This document shows, piece after piece, positions 1 to 8,676 of a stretch of 64,000 nt of DNA. A program made the translations under genes and the position numbers. Within the stretch, counting starts at the first letter, position 1. Each line of letters starts with the position of its first letter. Under the pieces are notes generated by a model. The model had not been told where the DNA came from and made no database searches. It saw only the letters and a program-made list of their open reading frames with translations. The stretch comes from Acidobacteriota bacterium (GTDB lineage Bacteria > Acidobacteriota > Thermoanaerobaculia > UBA5066 > Gp7-AA6), in the NCBI GenBank assembly GCA_027307335.1, contig DAHUXD010000044.1:153831-217830 (forward strand), written 5' to 3'.

Positions 1-542
1 CCTTCTCGGCGAGCGGCGGCGATTACCTGATCACCGTCGGCCGGCTCGTGCCGCACAAGGGCGCCGACCGCGCGATCGACATCGCGGCGCGCGCGGGACT
101 GCCCCTCGTGATCGTCGGCGACGTCACGCCGTACCTCGCCGAGAGCGAGCCCTACTTCGAGACGCGCGTCCGGCCGCGCGTCGACGGCGCCCGCGTCCGC
201 CTCTTCCGAAACCTGCCGAACGCCGAGGTGCTCGCCCTCGTCGCCGGGGCGCGGGCGTTCCTGTTCCCGATCTCCTGGGAGGAGCCCTTCGGCCTCGTGG
301 TCGCCGAGGCGCTCGCCGCCGGCACGCCCGGGGTGGCGACGCCGCGCGGCTCGCTGCCGGAGCTGGTCGAGGACGGCGTCACCGGATTTCTCGCGGCGTC
401 GGACGACGCCCTCGCGGACGCCGTCGCCCGCGTCGGCGAGATCGACCGCGCCCGGTGCCGCCGCGAGGCGCAGGCGCGCTTCGGCTACCGCCGCATGGCC
501 GCCGAGTACGAGGCGTTCTATAGGAAGATCGCCGGAGCATGA
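1..542 (+). CDS. Glycosyltransferase family 4, C-terminal part (5' truncated by window edge)
   Basis: The reading frame is already open at base 3 and gives the nucleotide-binding half of a GT-B glycosyltransferase. It begins with the family hallmark YLITVGRLVPHKGAD, followed by a Rossmann strand (PLVIVGD) and the E-x7-E motif in EEPFGLVVAEALAAG. The donor sugar nucleotide would bind here, and the acceptor-binding half lies outside the window. A GTG at 48 could be mistaken for a start, but it falls inside the conserved VGRLV strand, so the real start is upstream. The stop overlaps the ATG of the aminotransferase gene (ATGA), so the two are probably cotranslated. The sugar substrate cannot be told from this fragment. 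Confidence 0.9.
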   Translation, partial: FSASGGDYLITVGRLVPHKGADRAIDIAARAGLPLVIVGDVTPYLAESEPYFETRVRPRVDGARVRLFRNLPNAEVLALVAGARAFLFPISWEEPFGLVVAEALAAGTPGVATPRGSLPELVEDGVTGFLAASDDALADAVARVGEIDRARCRREAQARFGYRRMAAEYEAFYRKIAGA

Positions 543-1675
543 CGTTCGACTTCTCGCCCGAGGCCCTCGACCGCGAGTTCCCCGTCCGCCGGAACTTCCT
601 CTATTTCAACCACGCGGCGGTCTCGCCGCTGCCCCGGCGCGTGGCCGACGCGATGGCGGCCCACGTCGCGCAGGTGCGCGACCGGGGCGCCGCGGACTGG
701 CGCTCCTGGTTCGGGATGATCGAGAGGACCCGCGAGAAGGCGGCGCGGCTAGTCGGCGCCTCCGTCGCGGAGATGGCGTTCGTGCCGAACACGAGCTGGG
801 GGCTGAATCTCGTCGCCCTCGGCTTCCCGTGGAGGGACGGCGACAACGTCGTCACCGACGATCTCGAGTTCCCGTCGAACGCGTACCCGTGGCGCTCGCT
901 CGGGGACCGCGGCGTCGAGTGCCGGGTCGCGAAGAACCGGGGCGGCCGCATCGCTCTCGACGACCTCGCCGCGCTCGTCGACGCGCGCACCCGGGTCGTC
1001 GCCGTGTCGTTCGTCGCGTTCCACAACGGCTTCGTGTTCCCGCTCGCGGAGATCGGCGCCTTCTGCCGCGAGCGCGGCATCCTCTTCGTCGTCGACGGCA
1101 TCCAGGGGCTCGGCGCGCTCCCGCTCGACGTGCGCGCAGCGAACGTCGACGTCCTCGCCGCCGACGCCCACAAGTGGCTCTACGGCACCGAGGGCGGCGG
1201 CATCCTCTACGTCGCCGAGAGCGCGCGAGAGAGAGTGCCGGCGCGAGCGTGGGGCTGGTGGAACGTCAGGACCGAGGGCGAGTACCTCGAGTACCGGGGC
1301 GCCCTCTACGCGAGTGCCCGCCGCTACGAGCCGGGCGCGCTGCCGGCGGCGAACCTGGCGGGGCTCGGCGCCGCCATCGACCTCCTCGCCGACATGGGTC
1401 CCGAGGCCATCCGTGCGCGGATCCTCGAGAACGTCGCGGCGCTTCGCCGCGGGCTCGCGGAGCGCGGGTGGCGCATCGCGACGCCCGAGCCCGCCGCCTC
1501 CGGGATTCTCGCGGGCGTGCCGCCGTCCGGCAACGCGCGATCGTGGGCGAAGGCGCTCGAGGAGCGCGGCGTCCTCGTCGCCCCCCGCGAGGGCGCCGTC
1601 CGCTTCTCGCCGCACGCCGGCAACGACGTCGGCGAGGTCGCGCGCGCCCTCGCCGTGATCGACGCGATCGCCTAG
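539..1675 (+). CDS. Class V PLP-dependent aminotransferase (cysteine desulfurase/selenocysteine lyase-like)
   Basis: A 378-residue fold-type I PLP enzyme. It has the class V opening LYFNHAAVSPLP, a cofactor-contact segment NTSWGLNLVALGFP, the PLP-aspartate region VVDGIQGLGALPLDV and the Schiff-base lysine K212 in DAHKWLYG. There is no clear conserved cysteine loop of IscS/SufS type, so a general class V aminotransferase, epimerase or lyase is more likely than an Fe-S cluster desulfurase. The start ATG overlaps the upstream glycosyltransferase stop, suggesting linked expression. The stop TAG interlocks with the stop of the convergent Asp-box gene in the palindrome CTAG at 1672-1675. The substrate is not predictable. 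Confidence 0.9.
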   Translation: MTFDFSPEALDREFPVRRNFLYFNHAAVSPLPRRVADAMAAHVAQVRDRGAADWRSWFGMIERTREKAARLVGASVAEMAFVPNTSWGLNLVALGFPWRDGDNVVTDDLEFPSNAYPWRSLGDRGVECRVAKNRGGRIALDDLAALVDARTRVVAVSFVAFHNGFVFPLAEIGAFCRERGILFVVDGIQGLGALPLDVRAANVDVLAADAHKWLYGTEGGGILYVAESARERVPARAWGWWNVRTEGEYLEYRGALYASARRYEPGALPAANLAGLGAAIDLLADMGPEAIRARILENVAALRRGLAERGWRIATPEPAASGILAGVPPSGNARSWAKALEERGVLVAPREGAVRFSPHAGNDVGEVARALAVIDAIA

Positions 1676-3636
1676 CCGGGGGGACGAGGACCGACGACCC
1701 GGGGCGACACGGGGCCCGCGGGCCGGCCGACCGGTGCGCGCGGGACGGTGACGACGCGCTCAAACACGCTGCCCCCGTTCGTGCCGGCGAGGAGCGTGCC
1801 GTCGCCGAGATAGGTCAGGGCGAAGACGTCGGGGTTCGTCAGGCCGGTCGTCTGGGCGCTCCAGGTGGCGCCGCCGTCCGTGCTGACGAAGACGCCGGCG
1901 GCGCCGCCCGCGGCGATCTCGCCCGCCGGGCCCTTCTCGGCGAGCGCGAACACGGTCCCGGAGGCGCCGGTCGCGGCGTTCCACGTCGAGCGGTCGGCGC
2001 TGACGAAGAGACCCGAGTCGGCGCCCGCGAGCACCGCGCCGGATCCGGTGACGAGCACCGCGTGGACCACGCCGCCGGGAGCCGCCGGGACCTTCGACCA
2101 CGACGCGCCGCCATCGTCGCTGCGATACACGCCGTCGTCCGTCCCCGCCCAGAGCGTCGACGCCGCCGTCGGGTCCGCCGCGAGCGAGAACACCTGGCGG
2201 GCCGACAGGTCGCCGGAGCCGGCCGACCAGCTGATGCCGTCGGCGGACTGAGAGAGACCGGAGGACGTTCCGGCGAACATGGCCTGGTTCGTGCCGGGCT
2301 GCGCGACGAACGCGCGGACGATGCCCTGCGGGCTCGCCGTCACCGCCGTCCAGCTGGCGCCCGAGTCCGTGGACCGAAAGACCCCTGAGGCGCCGGAGTA
2401 GACGACGCCCGCGTTCCGGGGATCGAAGTAGGCCGCGATCGCCACGAAGTCGAACCCGGACGCGGCCCCGCCCTGAGCGGAGGGCGGATCCCACGTTCCC
2501 GCGGGGTCGCCGGGCTGATAGACGAAAAGAGTCGTGGTGCTGGCGACGACCGCCCGGGAGCTCGTCTGCGGATCCGACGCGATCGCGGCGACGACGAGCA
2601 CGGGCAGCTGCGTCACGGAAAACGCGCTTCCGCCGTCCCAGCGCGCCAGACCGCCCGTATCGGAGGGCAGATTGCCGAACGCGGCGTAGAGCGGCACGGC
2701 CGGGCCGCCGATCGACGCGGCGCGGACGTAACTGCTCACGTAAGGCACGCCGGACCACGCGGGATCGGTGGGGCGGCGCAGGGTGATGCCCTGCTGGAGG
2801 GCCGCGAGGGCCGTTCCGTCCGACGCCACGGCCATCGTCACGACCTGGGTCGTGAAGCTCGGGTCGTCGTATTCGGTCCAGCTCGAGGCGCCGTCATCCG
2901 ATCGAAAGACGAGCCCGGCGCTCGATCCGACGTAGAGCCGGGACGCGTTCGTCGGATCCACCGCGAGCGCGGTGACCGTCGGCAGATTGCCGAAAAAATC
3001 GATGAGGCCGGTGTTCTTCGACGTCCAGGAGCCGCCGCCATCGTCGCTGCGGAAGACCCCTCCGTCGAGCGTGGCGAGGTAGATCGTCGACGAATGCATC
3101 GGGTCGACCGCGATGACGCGCGGCCGTACGGACGTCACGGCGCTGTTCCCGATCGCGGCCCACGAGGCGCCGCCATCCGTGCTGCGAGCGAGGGTCCCGG
3201 TGGCTCCCGCGGCATAGACCCTCGAGACGTTCGAGGGATCGATCGCGAGGGAGTCCACCTGCGCCGCCGGGAAGCCGTTTGCAAGCGGCGTCCACGAACG
3301 GCCGCCGTCCGTCGACCGAAAGCCTCCCGCGGGTGCGCCGGCGAAGACGACCGCGGGATCGGTCGGCGACACCGCGAGGCACCGGATCCTCAGATCCGAC
3401 AGGCCCGAGTTCGCGGGGCGCCACGTCACGCCGTAATCGTCGCTCGCGAAGACGCCGCCGACCCGGCTCGATGCGTAGACCGTCGCCGGCGCCGACGGCG
3501 CCGCGGCCACGAAGTCCACGACGCCCCCCGCCGGCCCGAGCGCCGTCCACGACGCCGCTCCCGACGCGGCCGCGCCGCTCCCGACGAGAATCAACGTCCC
3601 GAGGAGGAAGACGGCGAGCCATCGAGGACAGCGCAT
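1672..3636 (-). CDS. Secreted Asp-box (BNR/VPS10-type) beta-propeller protein
   Basis: About 654 residues. The start ATG at 3636 is preferred over further upstream starts because it opens directly into a signal peptide (MRCPRWLAVFLLGTLILVGS). The body carries at least eight Asp-boxes of the form S-x-D-x-G-x-x-W (for example RSTDGGRSWTPL, RSDDGGGSWTSK, VSTDGGATWSAQ), alternating with strands such as PSAPATVYASS and PTDPAVVFAG. This is a sialidase/sortilin-like propeller without recognisable catalytic residues. It is probably an exported, non-enzymatic surface or periplasmic protein. It is paralogous in style to the gene at 21759-22931. A TATGCT hexamer lies 18 nt before the start. The stop is shared with the convergent aminotransferase gene. 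Confidence 0.85.
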   Translation of the reverse strand: MRCPRWLAVFLLGTLILVGSGAAASGAASWTALGPAGGVVDFVAAAPSAPATVYASSRVGGVFASDDYGVTWRPANSGLSDLRIRCLAVSPTDPAVVFAGAPAGGFRSTDGGRSWTPLANGFPAAQVDSLAIDPSNVSRVYAAGATGTLARSTDGGASWAAIGNSAVTSVRPRVIAVDPMHSSTIYLATLDGGVFRSDDGGGSWTSKNTGLIDFFGNLPTVTALAVDPTNASRLYVGSSAGLVFRSDDGASSWTEYDDPSFTTQVVTMAVASDGTALAALQQGITLRRPTDPAWSGVPYVSSYVRAASIGGPAVPLYAAFGNLPSDTGGLARWDGGSAFSVTQLPVLVVAAIASDPQTSSRAVVASTTTLFVYQPGDPAGTWDPPSAQGGAASGFDFVAIAAYFDPRNAGVVYSGASGVFRSTDSGASWTAVTASPQGIVRAFVAQPGTNQAMFAGTSSGLSQSADGISWSAGSGDLSARQVFSLAADPTAASTLWAGTDDGVYRSDDGGASWSKVPAAPGGVVHAVLVTGSGAVLAGADSGLFVSADRSTWNAATGASGTVFALAEKGPAGEIAAGGAAGVFVSTDGGATWSAQTTGLTNPDVFALTYLGDGTLLAGTNGGSVFERVVTVPRAPVGRPAGPVSPRVVGPRPPG

Positions 3637-3850
3637 GGGTTCGAGCCAGCCCGGAGCATATTCCGTGCCGGGGACGAAAGCTCCGGCTAACGTGACCGAC
3701 CCGAGCCGGCCGCGCCCGGATCGAACGGAGAGCGCTCCCATGCTGTCTTCGAAGCGAGACATTTCGTCATCGGCCGAATGCAACCGGCCGGGTGCCTCGC
3801 GCCGTTATCCTTGAGCGATGCCGCAAGTTTCGGCGCGGGAAAGGCGGACG

Positions 3851-5503
3851 ATGCGTGTGGCGTTCGCTCTTCTCTTCGCCACGGCGGCGGCGCGGTCCCA
3901 GACTTCGACGCCTCCGGCGATCCCGCGGTCGCAGCCCTTCGTCGAGAAGGTCGAGGTCCGCGTCCGATCCGTCCTCGTGTTCGCGACCGGACCGGGCGGC
4001 AAGCCGCTGGCCGCGCCGCTGACCACGGCCGACGTGCGCGTGCTCGAGAACGGCCGGTCCGCCGAGGTGCTCGACGTCGAGCCGGTCCGGTCCGCGGGCG
4101 CTTCCCGCTTCGCCGCCGCCCCTCCGGCGGCCACGCCCTCCGCGGCCGACGCCCCGAAGGGGACGCTCCAGTACCTCTACGTCGACACCGCGACCATCAA
4201 CCGCCGTTCGATGAAGCTCATCACGGACGCCGTCGCCGACCACCTCGACGCGATCCTCGCGGTCGGACCGCTCGAGATCGTGCTCGCGGACGCGGCGCCC
4301 GCGGTCTTCCTCCCCTCGACCCGCGACGCGCCCGCGATCCGCAGGGCGCTCGCCGACCTCGCGAAAAACACCTCCGGCAAGCAGCGCCTGCTCGATCTCC
4401 GCAAGGACGCGCTCGAGGAGATCCGCAACGCGGAGCTGGCGCCGACGAAGAGCATCGCGGCGACCAACACGCGGGCGCACGTCCGCTCGGCCACCGAGCA
4501 CGAGATCGCGCTCCTGCGCATCTCGTTGGACCGGCTCGAGGCGTGGGCGGCCGCCCGCCCCGACGCGCGGCCGGGCATCCTCTATTACGCCAACGACGGC
4601 TTCGACATGGACCCGATCGAGACGTACCGCAACGCGCTCGGCTCCCACGACGAGGGACTGCGCAACGAAGTCCTGCAGCTCTCCACCGAGTACGGCGGCG
4701 AGGTGTCCAAGTTCCTCGCTCGCGTCGAGGGCACGCTCGCCGGCAAGGGGCTGACCACGGTGCCGCTCGTCCTCGGCGGCACGACGGCGGAGTTCGCGTC
4801 GAGCGCCGCGAACATGGGCCTGCGCGGCGGCGCGGCCCTGCGCCAGGTGGTCGATTCGGCGCCGATCTTCTTCTACACGCGTCCCACCGAGCCGCTGGGC
4901 CTCGTGGCCGGCGCCACGGGAGGCGAGATCGTCTCGACGTCGAGCCGCTTCGGCGCGGTGCTCGACCACATCGGAACCGCCTGGATCGTCACCTTCCGCG
5001 TGGGCGCCGTTCCGGACGGCCGCCCGCACCCGCTCGCGGTCCAGGCGGCGCGCGACGGAGTGGTGCTTCGGACGACGCGCTATCTCCTGACCGGAAGCCC
5101 TCGAGCGGCCTCGCTCGAGCGCGCGGTTCGCGTGCTGGAGGGCTCGGAGAAGCCGTCGGACGTGCCCGTCATCGCGACGCTGGCGCCGTCGGGAAACGCC
5201 GCGGGGCAGCCTCGCAGCGGCATGCTCCGCATCGCGGTCAACTTCGCTTCCGTGCGCGACGTCCTCGGCCCGGAGGACGCGGCGGTCCCGCTGCGCCTCG
5301 CGCTCGCCGTCGACCTCGGCGACGGCGAGCCGTTCACCTCGGCCGAGGAGGTGGACTGGCGGCGCGACGACGGTGGAGACTCGTGGCGCTTCCAGGTGCC
5401 GCTGAACTGGCCGTCCGAGGCGCGCCGCGTAGCCGTGCTGGTCGAGGAGGTATCGACCGGCCTCGCGGGCGCGGCGATCGTCGACGTCCCCGGCGCGCGT
5501 TAG
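3851..5503 (+). CDS. VWFA-related acidobacterial-type secreted protein
   Basis: 550 residues from the chosen ATG at 3851, which opens a signal peptide MRVAFALLFATAAARSQ; an ATG at 3818 would add 11 charged residues in front of it. After the signal comes the family-defining strand pattern VRVRSVLVFATGPGGKPL followed by LTTADVRVLENG, as in the VWFA-related acidobacterial domain (TIGR03436-type). The von Willebrand A portion has LQYLYVDTATINRRSM where a MIDAS DxSxS would sit. Only the aspartate is kept, so metal-dependent binding is doubtful. It probably acts outside the cytoplasm in protein-protein contacts. Its 3' end interlocks with the convergent GGDEF gene (TTAG at 5500-5503). No operon partner is visible. 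Confidence 0.8.
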   Translation: MRVAFALLFATAAARSQTSTPPAIPRSQPFVEKVEVRVRSVLVFATGPGGKPLAAPLTTADVRVLENGRSAEVLDVEPVRSAGASRFAAAPPAATPSAADAPKGTLQYLYVDTATINRRSMKLITDAVADHLDAILAVGPLEIVLADAAPAVFLPSTRDAPAIRRALADLAKNTSGKQRLLDLRKDALEEIRNAELAPTKSIAATNTRAHVRSATEHEIALLRISLDRLEAWAAARPDARPGILYYANDGFDMDPIETYRNALGSHDEGLRNEVLQLSTEYGGEVSKFLARVEGTLAGKGLTTVPLVLGGTTAEFASSAANMGLRGGAALRQVVDSAPIFFYTRPTEPLGLVAGATGGEIVSTSSRFGAVLDHIGTAWIVTFRVGAVPDGRPHPLAVQAARDGVVLRTTRYLLTGSPRAASLERAVRVLEGSEKPSDVPVIATLAPSGNAAGQPRSGMLRIAVNFASVRDVLGPEDAAVPLRLALAVDLGDGEPFTSAEEVDWRRDDGGDSWRFQVPLNWPSEARRVAVLVEEVSTGLAGAAIVDVPGAR

Positions 5504-6450
5504 GCCGGCGGATCCGGCACGGCGTCGATCGCGACGCCGGAATCGTCGGCGAGCGCCGTGCGATTGCGACCGCCGTCCTGGGCGCGCTTCAGCGCGACGG
5601 TCGCGGCGCGCAGGAGCCCGTCCGCCTCCGAGGGCGTCTCGCCGCCCTCGGACGCGACGCCGAGCGACAGCGTCACCGTCACGGGGCCCGCCGAGGTGTG
5701 GACGGGCCGTTTCGCGAACGCCTCGCGGACGCGCTCCGCGACCGTGATCGCGCCGAGCCCGTCGGAGCCCGGCAGAACGATCAGGAACTCCTCCCCGCCG
5801 TAGCGCCCGACCGCGTCGTACGGCCGCAGCCCGGCGCTCAGGCGCCGCGCCGTCTCCCGCAGCACCTCGTCGCCGACCGGCGTGCCGAAGGACTCGTTGA
5901 CGTGGCGGAAGGCATCGAGGTCGGCGAGGACCACGGCGACGGAGCCGCTCTTTCGGCGCGCGCGCTCCCGCTCCCTCTGGAGCGCCTCCAGGATCGCGCC
6001 GCGGTTCCAGCAGCCCGTGATCGCGTCCCGCGTCGACTGAACGCGGAGCGCGTCCTGGGTCGCGCGCAGCGCGGCCTCGATCTCGACGATGCGCGCGCCG
6101 GTGCGCACCCGCGCCTTCGTCTCGTGGGGATCGAGCGGCGCGAAGAGGAAGTCGTCCGCTCCGGCGTTCAGGCCGTCGAGGAGGTCCTCCCCATCGCGCC
6201 GGTCGGTCAGGAGCAGGACGTAGAAGGACGGAAGGTCCGGCTGGAGGCGGAGGCGGCGGCAGACGTCGATGCCGGGCATTCCCTCCATGCGCCAGGCGAC
6301 CACGACGAGCGTCGGCTCCCGCTCCCCTTCGATGGCCCGCCAGGCCTCGAGGCCGCTGCGGAACGCCCGCACGGAGTGACCCCACTTCGAGAGCCAGCCC
6401 TCGACGAGCCGCAGCCGGTCCGGATCGCTGTCGGCGACGAGCGCTCTCAT
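5500..6450 (-). CDS. Diguanylate cyclase with degenerate receiver domain (REC-GGDEF)
   Basis: 316 residues: a CheY-like receiver (about 1-120), a short helix linker, then a GGDEF domain (about 150-305). The cyclase half looks active, with a complete GGEEF signature (GRYGGEEFLIV) and an RxxD inhibitory site (RPYD) five residues before it. It should make c-di-GMP from two GTP and be feedback-inhibited. In the receiver the phospho-acceptor aspartate is Ala52 (VVVAWRMEGMPG) and the invariant lysine of the KP motif is Ala104 (FAPLDP). Thr82 and the N-terminal acidic pair D7/D9 remain. Phosphorylation-dependent control is therefore unlikely. The next gene on the same strand (6488-7258) lies 37 bp upstream. 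Confidence 0.92.
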   Translation of the reverse strand: MRALVADSDPDRLRLVEGWLSKWGHSVRAFRSGLEAWRAIEGEREPTLVVVAWRMEGMPGIDVCRRLRLQPDLPSFYVLLLTDRRDGEDLLDGLNAGADDFLFAPLDPHETKARVRTGARIVEIEAALRATQDALRVQSTRDAITGCWNRGAILEALQRERERARRKSGSVAVVLADLDAFRHVNESFGTPVGDEVLRETARRLSAGLRPYDAVGRYGGEEFLIVLPGSDGLGAITVAERVREAFAKRPVHTSAGPVTVTLSLGVASEGGETPSEADGLLRAATVALKRAQDGGRNRTALADDSGVAIDAVPDPPA

Positions 6451-6487
6451 CCGGGGCTTCTCCGGCCGCGATCCACTTCCGCCGATG

Positions 6488-7258
6488 CTAGCGCATTCGC
6501 GCGGCGAGCGCCTCGAAGCCGGCGAGTCGGATCCGGCGGGCGCGGACGACCTCGCGGATCGCCGGGTCGCAGAGGATCTCGCGCTCCAGGTCCCGCGCGC
6601 CGGCGTAGCGGGAGCCTTCTCGCAGCGCGTCGTCGACGACGGCGGGATGGCACATCAGCTCCGTCACGCCGTCCGGGAGCTCCTCCAGGATCCGGGCGAG
6701 ACGCTCGACGCGGACGCCGTCGCCGTGGAAGCCGTCCTCGAACCGGTCGGGCGTCCGCACCCGCGCCGCGCGGAGCAGGCGCCGCGAGGCGTCGTCGGGA
6801 GCGCGCGCCGGCAGTCCGCGGGCGGCGGCGATCGCCGCGAACACCGGAGCGATCGCGGGGTGCCGCGCGGCATGGTGGTGCGAGTCGAGGTGGCTCGGGT
6901 CCATGCGGGCGAGCATCTGGAAGACGGCGATCTGCGCCTCGAGCTCCGCGCGCACCTCGGCGGACGGAATCTCCGCCGGCAGCTCCTCGGGAACACGGCG
7001 GAAGCGCCCGCCCGGCGCGAGCGTCGGGAGCGCGCGGGCCGGCGCCGCCGGCGGGCCGCCGCCCGTGACGCAGAAGTGCAGGCCGAGCGAGAGTCGCGGC
7101 GCGCGCTCGGATGCCTCGCGGATGCCGCGCGCGGCCGCCTTCTCGAGGACCATCACGGTCGCGGAGGTCACGATTCCGCCGCCGTGCGCCTCGAGCACTC
7201 CGGCGTTGACGCCCGGAGTGCGGCCGAAGTCGTCGGCGTTGACGATGAGGGTCTTCAC
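6488..7258 (-). CDS. ChbG/HpnK (YdjC-like) family carbohydrate deacetylase
   Basis: 256 residues from a GTG start. It shows the family metal-site motifs: NADDFG at the N-terminus (aspartate ligand), LGLHFCVTGGG with the catalytic-region histidine, and SHLDSHHHA with the histidine ligands. These enzymes remove acetyl groups from N-acetylated sugars (diacetylchitobiose in ChbG; HpnK is linked to hopanoid glycan heads). No hopanoid or chitobiose gene is nearby, so the substrate is open. The gene is 37 bp upstream of the diguanylate cyclase gene on the same strand, and the pair may be cotranscribed. Length matches the family (about 250). Confidence 0.85.
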   Translation of the reverse strand: MKTLIVNADDFGRTPGVNAGVLEAHGGGIVTSATVMVLEKAAARGIREASERAPRLSLGLHFCVTGGGPPAAPARALPTLAPGGRFRRVPEELPAEIPSAEVRAELEAQIAVFQMLARMDPSHLDSHHHAARHPAIAPVFAAIAAARGLPARAPDDASRRLLRAARVRTPDRFEDGFHGDGVRVERLARILEELPDGVTELMCHPAVVDDALREGSRYAGARDLEREILCDPAIREVVRARRIRLAGFEALAARMR

Positions 7259-7375
7259 GCTCGCTCAGGCATTCTTTAACAAATCGGAACGACGCTGGTC
7301 TTCTCTTCGAAGCCTGGCCCTCGCTCGGCTCGGCCCGGGCTTCGACGCGGCGTTCCCTCGCCGCGATCCCTCGGG

Positions 7376-7381
7376 GATAAT
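7376..7381 (+). promoter_or_regulatory. Putative -10 box (GATAAT) of aroH-tyrA, leaderless arrangement
   Basis: GATAAT lies 9 nt before the aroH ATG, so a transcript would begin at or next to the start codon. No Shine-Dalgarno sequence is seen between them. No convincing -35 element is present. Confidence 0.5.
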
Positions 7382-7390
7382 CGCCGGCCG

Positions 7391-7777
7391 ATGGCCATGC
7401 GCGGGGTCCGGGGCGCCACGACGGCGGAGGCCAACGACGCCGCCCACATCGCGGAGCGCACGCTCGAGCTCCTGCGGGTGCTCGTCGAGCTCAACGCGAT
7501 CCGGCCGGAGGACCTCGCGAGCGCGACCTTCACGGTGACGCCGGACCTCGATGCCGACTTCCCCGCCACGCCGGTGCGCACCATTCCGGGGTGGGAAGAG
7601 GTGCCGCTCCTCTGCGCGCGCGAGATTCCCGTGACCGGGTCTCTCGGGCGGTGCATCCGCGTGCTCCTCCACTGGAACACGGAGCGGGCCCAGCGGGACG
7701 TCCGCCACGCGTTCCTGCGCGGCGCGCGAAGGCTCCGGCCCGCGTGGGCGGTCCGGGTCCCCGGCGACGAGACGTGA
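7391..7777 (+). CDS. aroH: Chorismate mutase, AroH type
   Basis: 128 residues, colinear with the small trimeric monofunctional mutase of Bacillus subtilis. Chorismate is rearranged to prephenate for Phe/Tyr synthesis. Active-site residues match by number: R7 (MRGVRGATT), R63, C75, E78 (LLCARE) and R90 (CIRV). The B. subtilis Tyr108 position is Phe108 here (RHAFLRGA). The start ATG gives the family's usual N-terminus. The stop overlaps the GTG start of tyrA (GTGA), so mutase and prephenate dehydrogenase are translationally coupled. AroH-type mutases are much less common than AroQ in bacteria. The cluster is transcribed away from the ChbG-like gene. Confidence 0.95.
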   Translation: MAMRGVRGATTAEANDAAHIAERTLELLRVLVELNAIRPEDLASATFTVTPDLDADFPATPVRTIPGWEEVPLLCAREIPVTGSLGRCIRVLLHWNTERAQRDVRHAFLRGARRLRPAWAVRVPGDET

Positions 7778-8589
7778 GCCGCATCGCCGTCGTCGGCCTC
7801 GGATCGATCGGCGGCTCGATCGCGCTCGGCGCGCGCGCTCGCGGGTTCGACCCGGACACCGCCGTCCGGGACCGGGCGCGGCGCCGCGGGCTCGACGTGG
7901 CCGATCGGCTGACGGGCGCGCTCGAGGACGCCGAGCTCGTCGTGCTCGCCGCGCCCACGGCGGCGATCCCCGCGCTCCTCGCCGAGGCGGCGGCGCTCGC
8001 GCCGCACGCGGTGCTCACCGACGCGGCCTCGCTGAAGCGCCCGGTCGCCGAGGCCGCGGACCGGCTGCCGCCCGCGGTGCGATGCGTCGGCGGCCACCCG
8101 ATGGCCGGCGGCCGCGCTCCCGGCATCGACGGCGCCGATCCCGGGATCTTCCGCGGACGGCCCTGGGCGATCGTGCCCACGGCGCGGAGCGACGAAGAAG
8201 CGCTCGGCCTCGTCGAGCGCCTCGCGCTCTCCCTCGGGGCGCGGCCCCTGCGCCTCGACGCCGACCGGCACGACCGCGCGATGACCTGGGTCAGCCACCT
8301 CCCGCTCGCCGCATCGGTGGCGCTCGTGCTCGCGGCGGCACACGGCGCGGGCACGGACCTGCCCGCCCTCGCCGGACCGGGGATTCGCGACGCGACGCGG
8401 CTCGCGTCGACCCCGGAGGCGCTCGCGCGGGAGCTCGCGCTCGCCGACCCGGAGGCGCTCGCCGCCGCCGCCGACGCCGTCGTCCGGGAGCTCCGCGGCG
8501 TCGCGGATGCGCTGCGCCGGGGCGATGCGGCCGCGCTCGACGAGTTCCTGCGCGCCGGCCGGGACGCCCGCGCGCCGCTCGACACCTGA
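7774..8589 (+). CDS. tyrA: Prephenate/arogenate dehydrogenase
   Basis: 271 residues from GTG at 7774, which overlaps the aroH stop. The N-terminal Rossmann motif is VVGLGSIGGSIALGARARG; the family signature follows as LTDAASLKRPV and then GGHPMAGG with the conserved catalytic-region histidine. The helical C-terminal half has the dimer-forming WVSHLPLAAS segment. It oxidatively decarboxylates prephenate (or arogenate) with NAD(P)+ in tyrosine synthesis. There is no C-terminal ACT domain, so feedback by tyrosine through ACT is not expected. Together with aroH it makes a two-step chorismate-to-hydroxyphenylpyruvate module. Confidence 0.93.
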   Translation: MSRIAVVGLGSIGGSIALGARARGFDPDTAVRDRARRRGLDVADRLTGALEDAELVVLAAPTAAIPALLAEAAALAPHAVLTDAASLKRPVAEAADRLPPAVRCVGGHPMAGGRAPGIDGADPGIFRGRPWAIVPTARSDEEALGLVERLALSLGARPLRLDADRHDRAMTWVSHLPLAASVALVLAAAHGAGTDLPALAGPGIRDATRLASTPEALARELALADPEALAAAADAVVRELRGVADALRRGDAAALDEFLRAGRDARAPLDT

Positions 8590-8619
8590 ACCGTCTCTCC
8601 GGTCTTCACGCCGCTGCGC

Positions 8620-8625
8620 TAAGAT
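8620..8625 (+). promoter_or_regulatory. Putative -10 box (TAAGAT) of dps
   Basis: TAAGAT lies about 50 nt before the dps start, in the 87-bp gap after tyrA. Unlike several neighbours, the resulting mRNA would have a leader with a strong AGGAGG ribosome site at 8668-8673. Confidence 0.35.
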
Positions 8626-8676
8626 CCGCGTCCCGTCCGAGGCGCCGCAGCGCGCGCGGACCGATAAGGAGGCTCC

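Noticed and set aside
3767..6385. Long minus-strand open frame (872 codons) across the VWFA and GGDEF genes
   Set aside because: Arg/Gly/Asp-rich translation with no domain; it is the out-of-frame shadow of the genes on both strands, as is common at about 70% GC.
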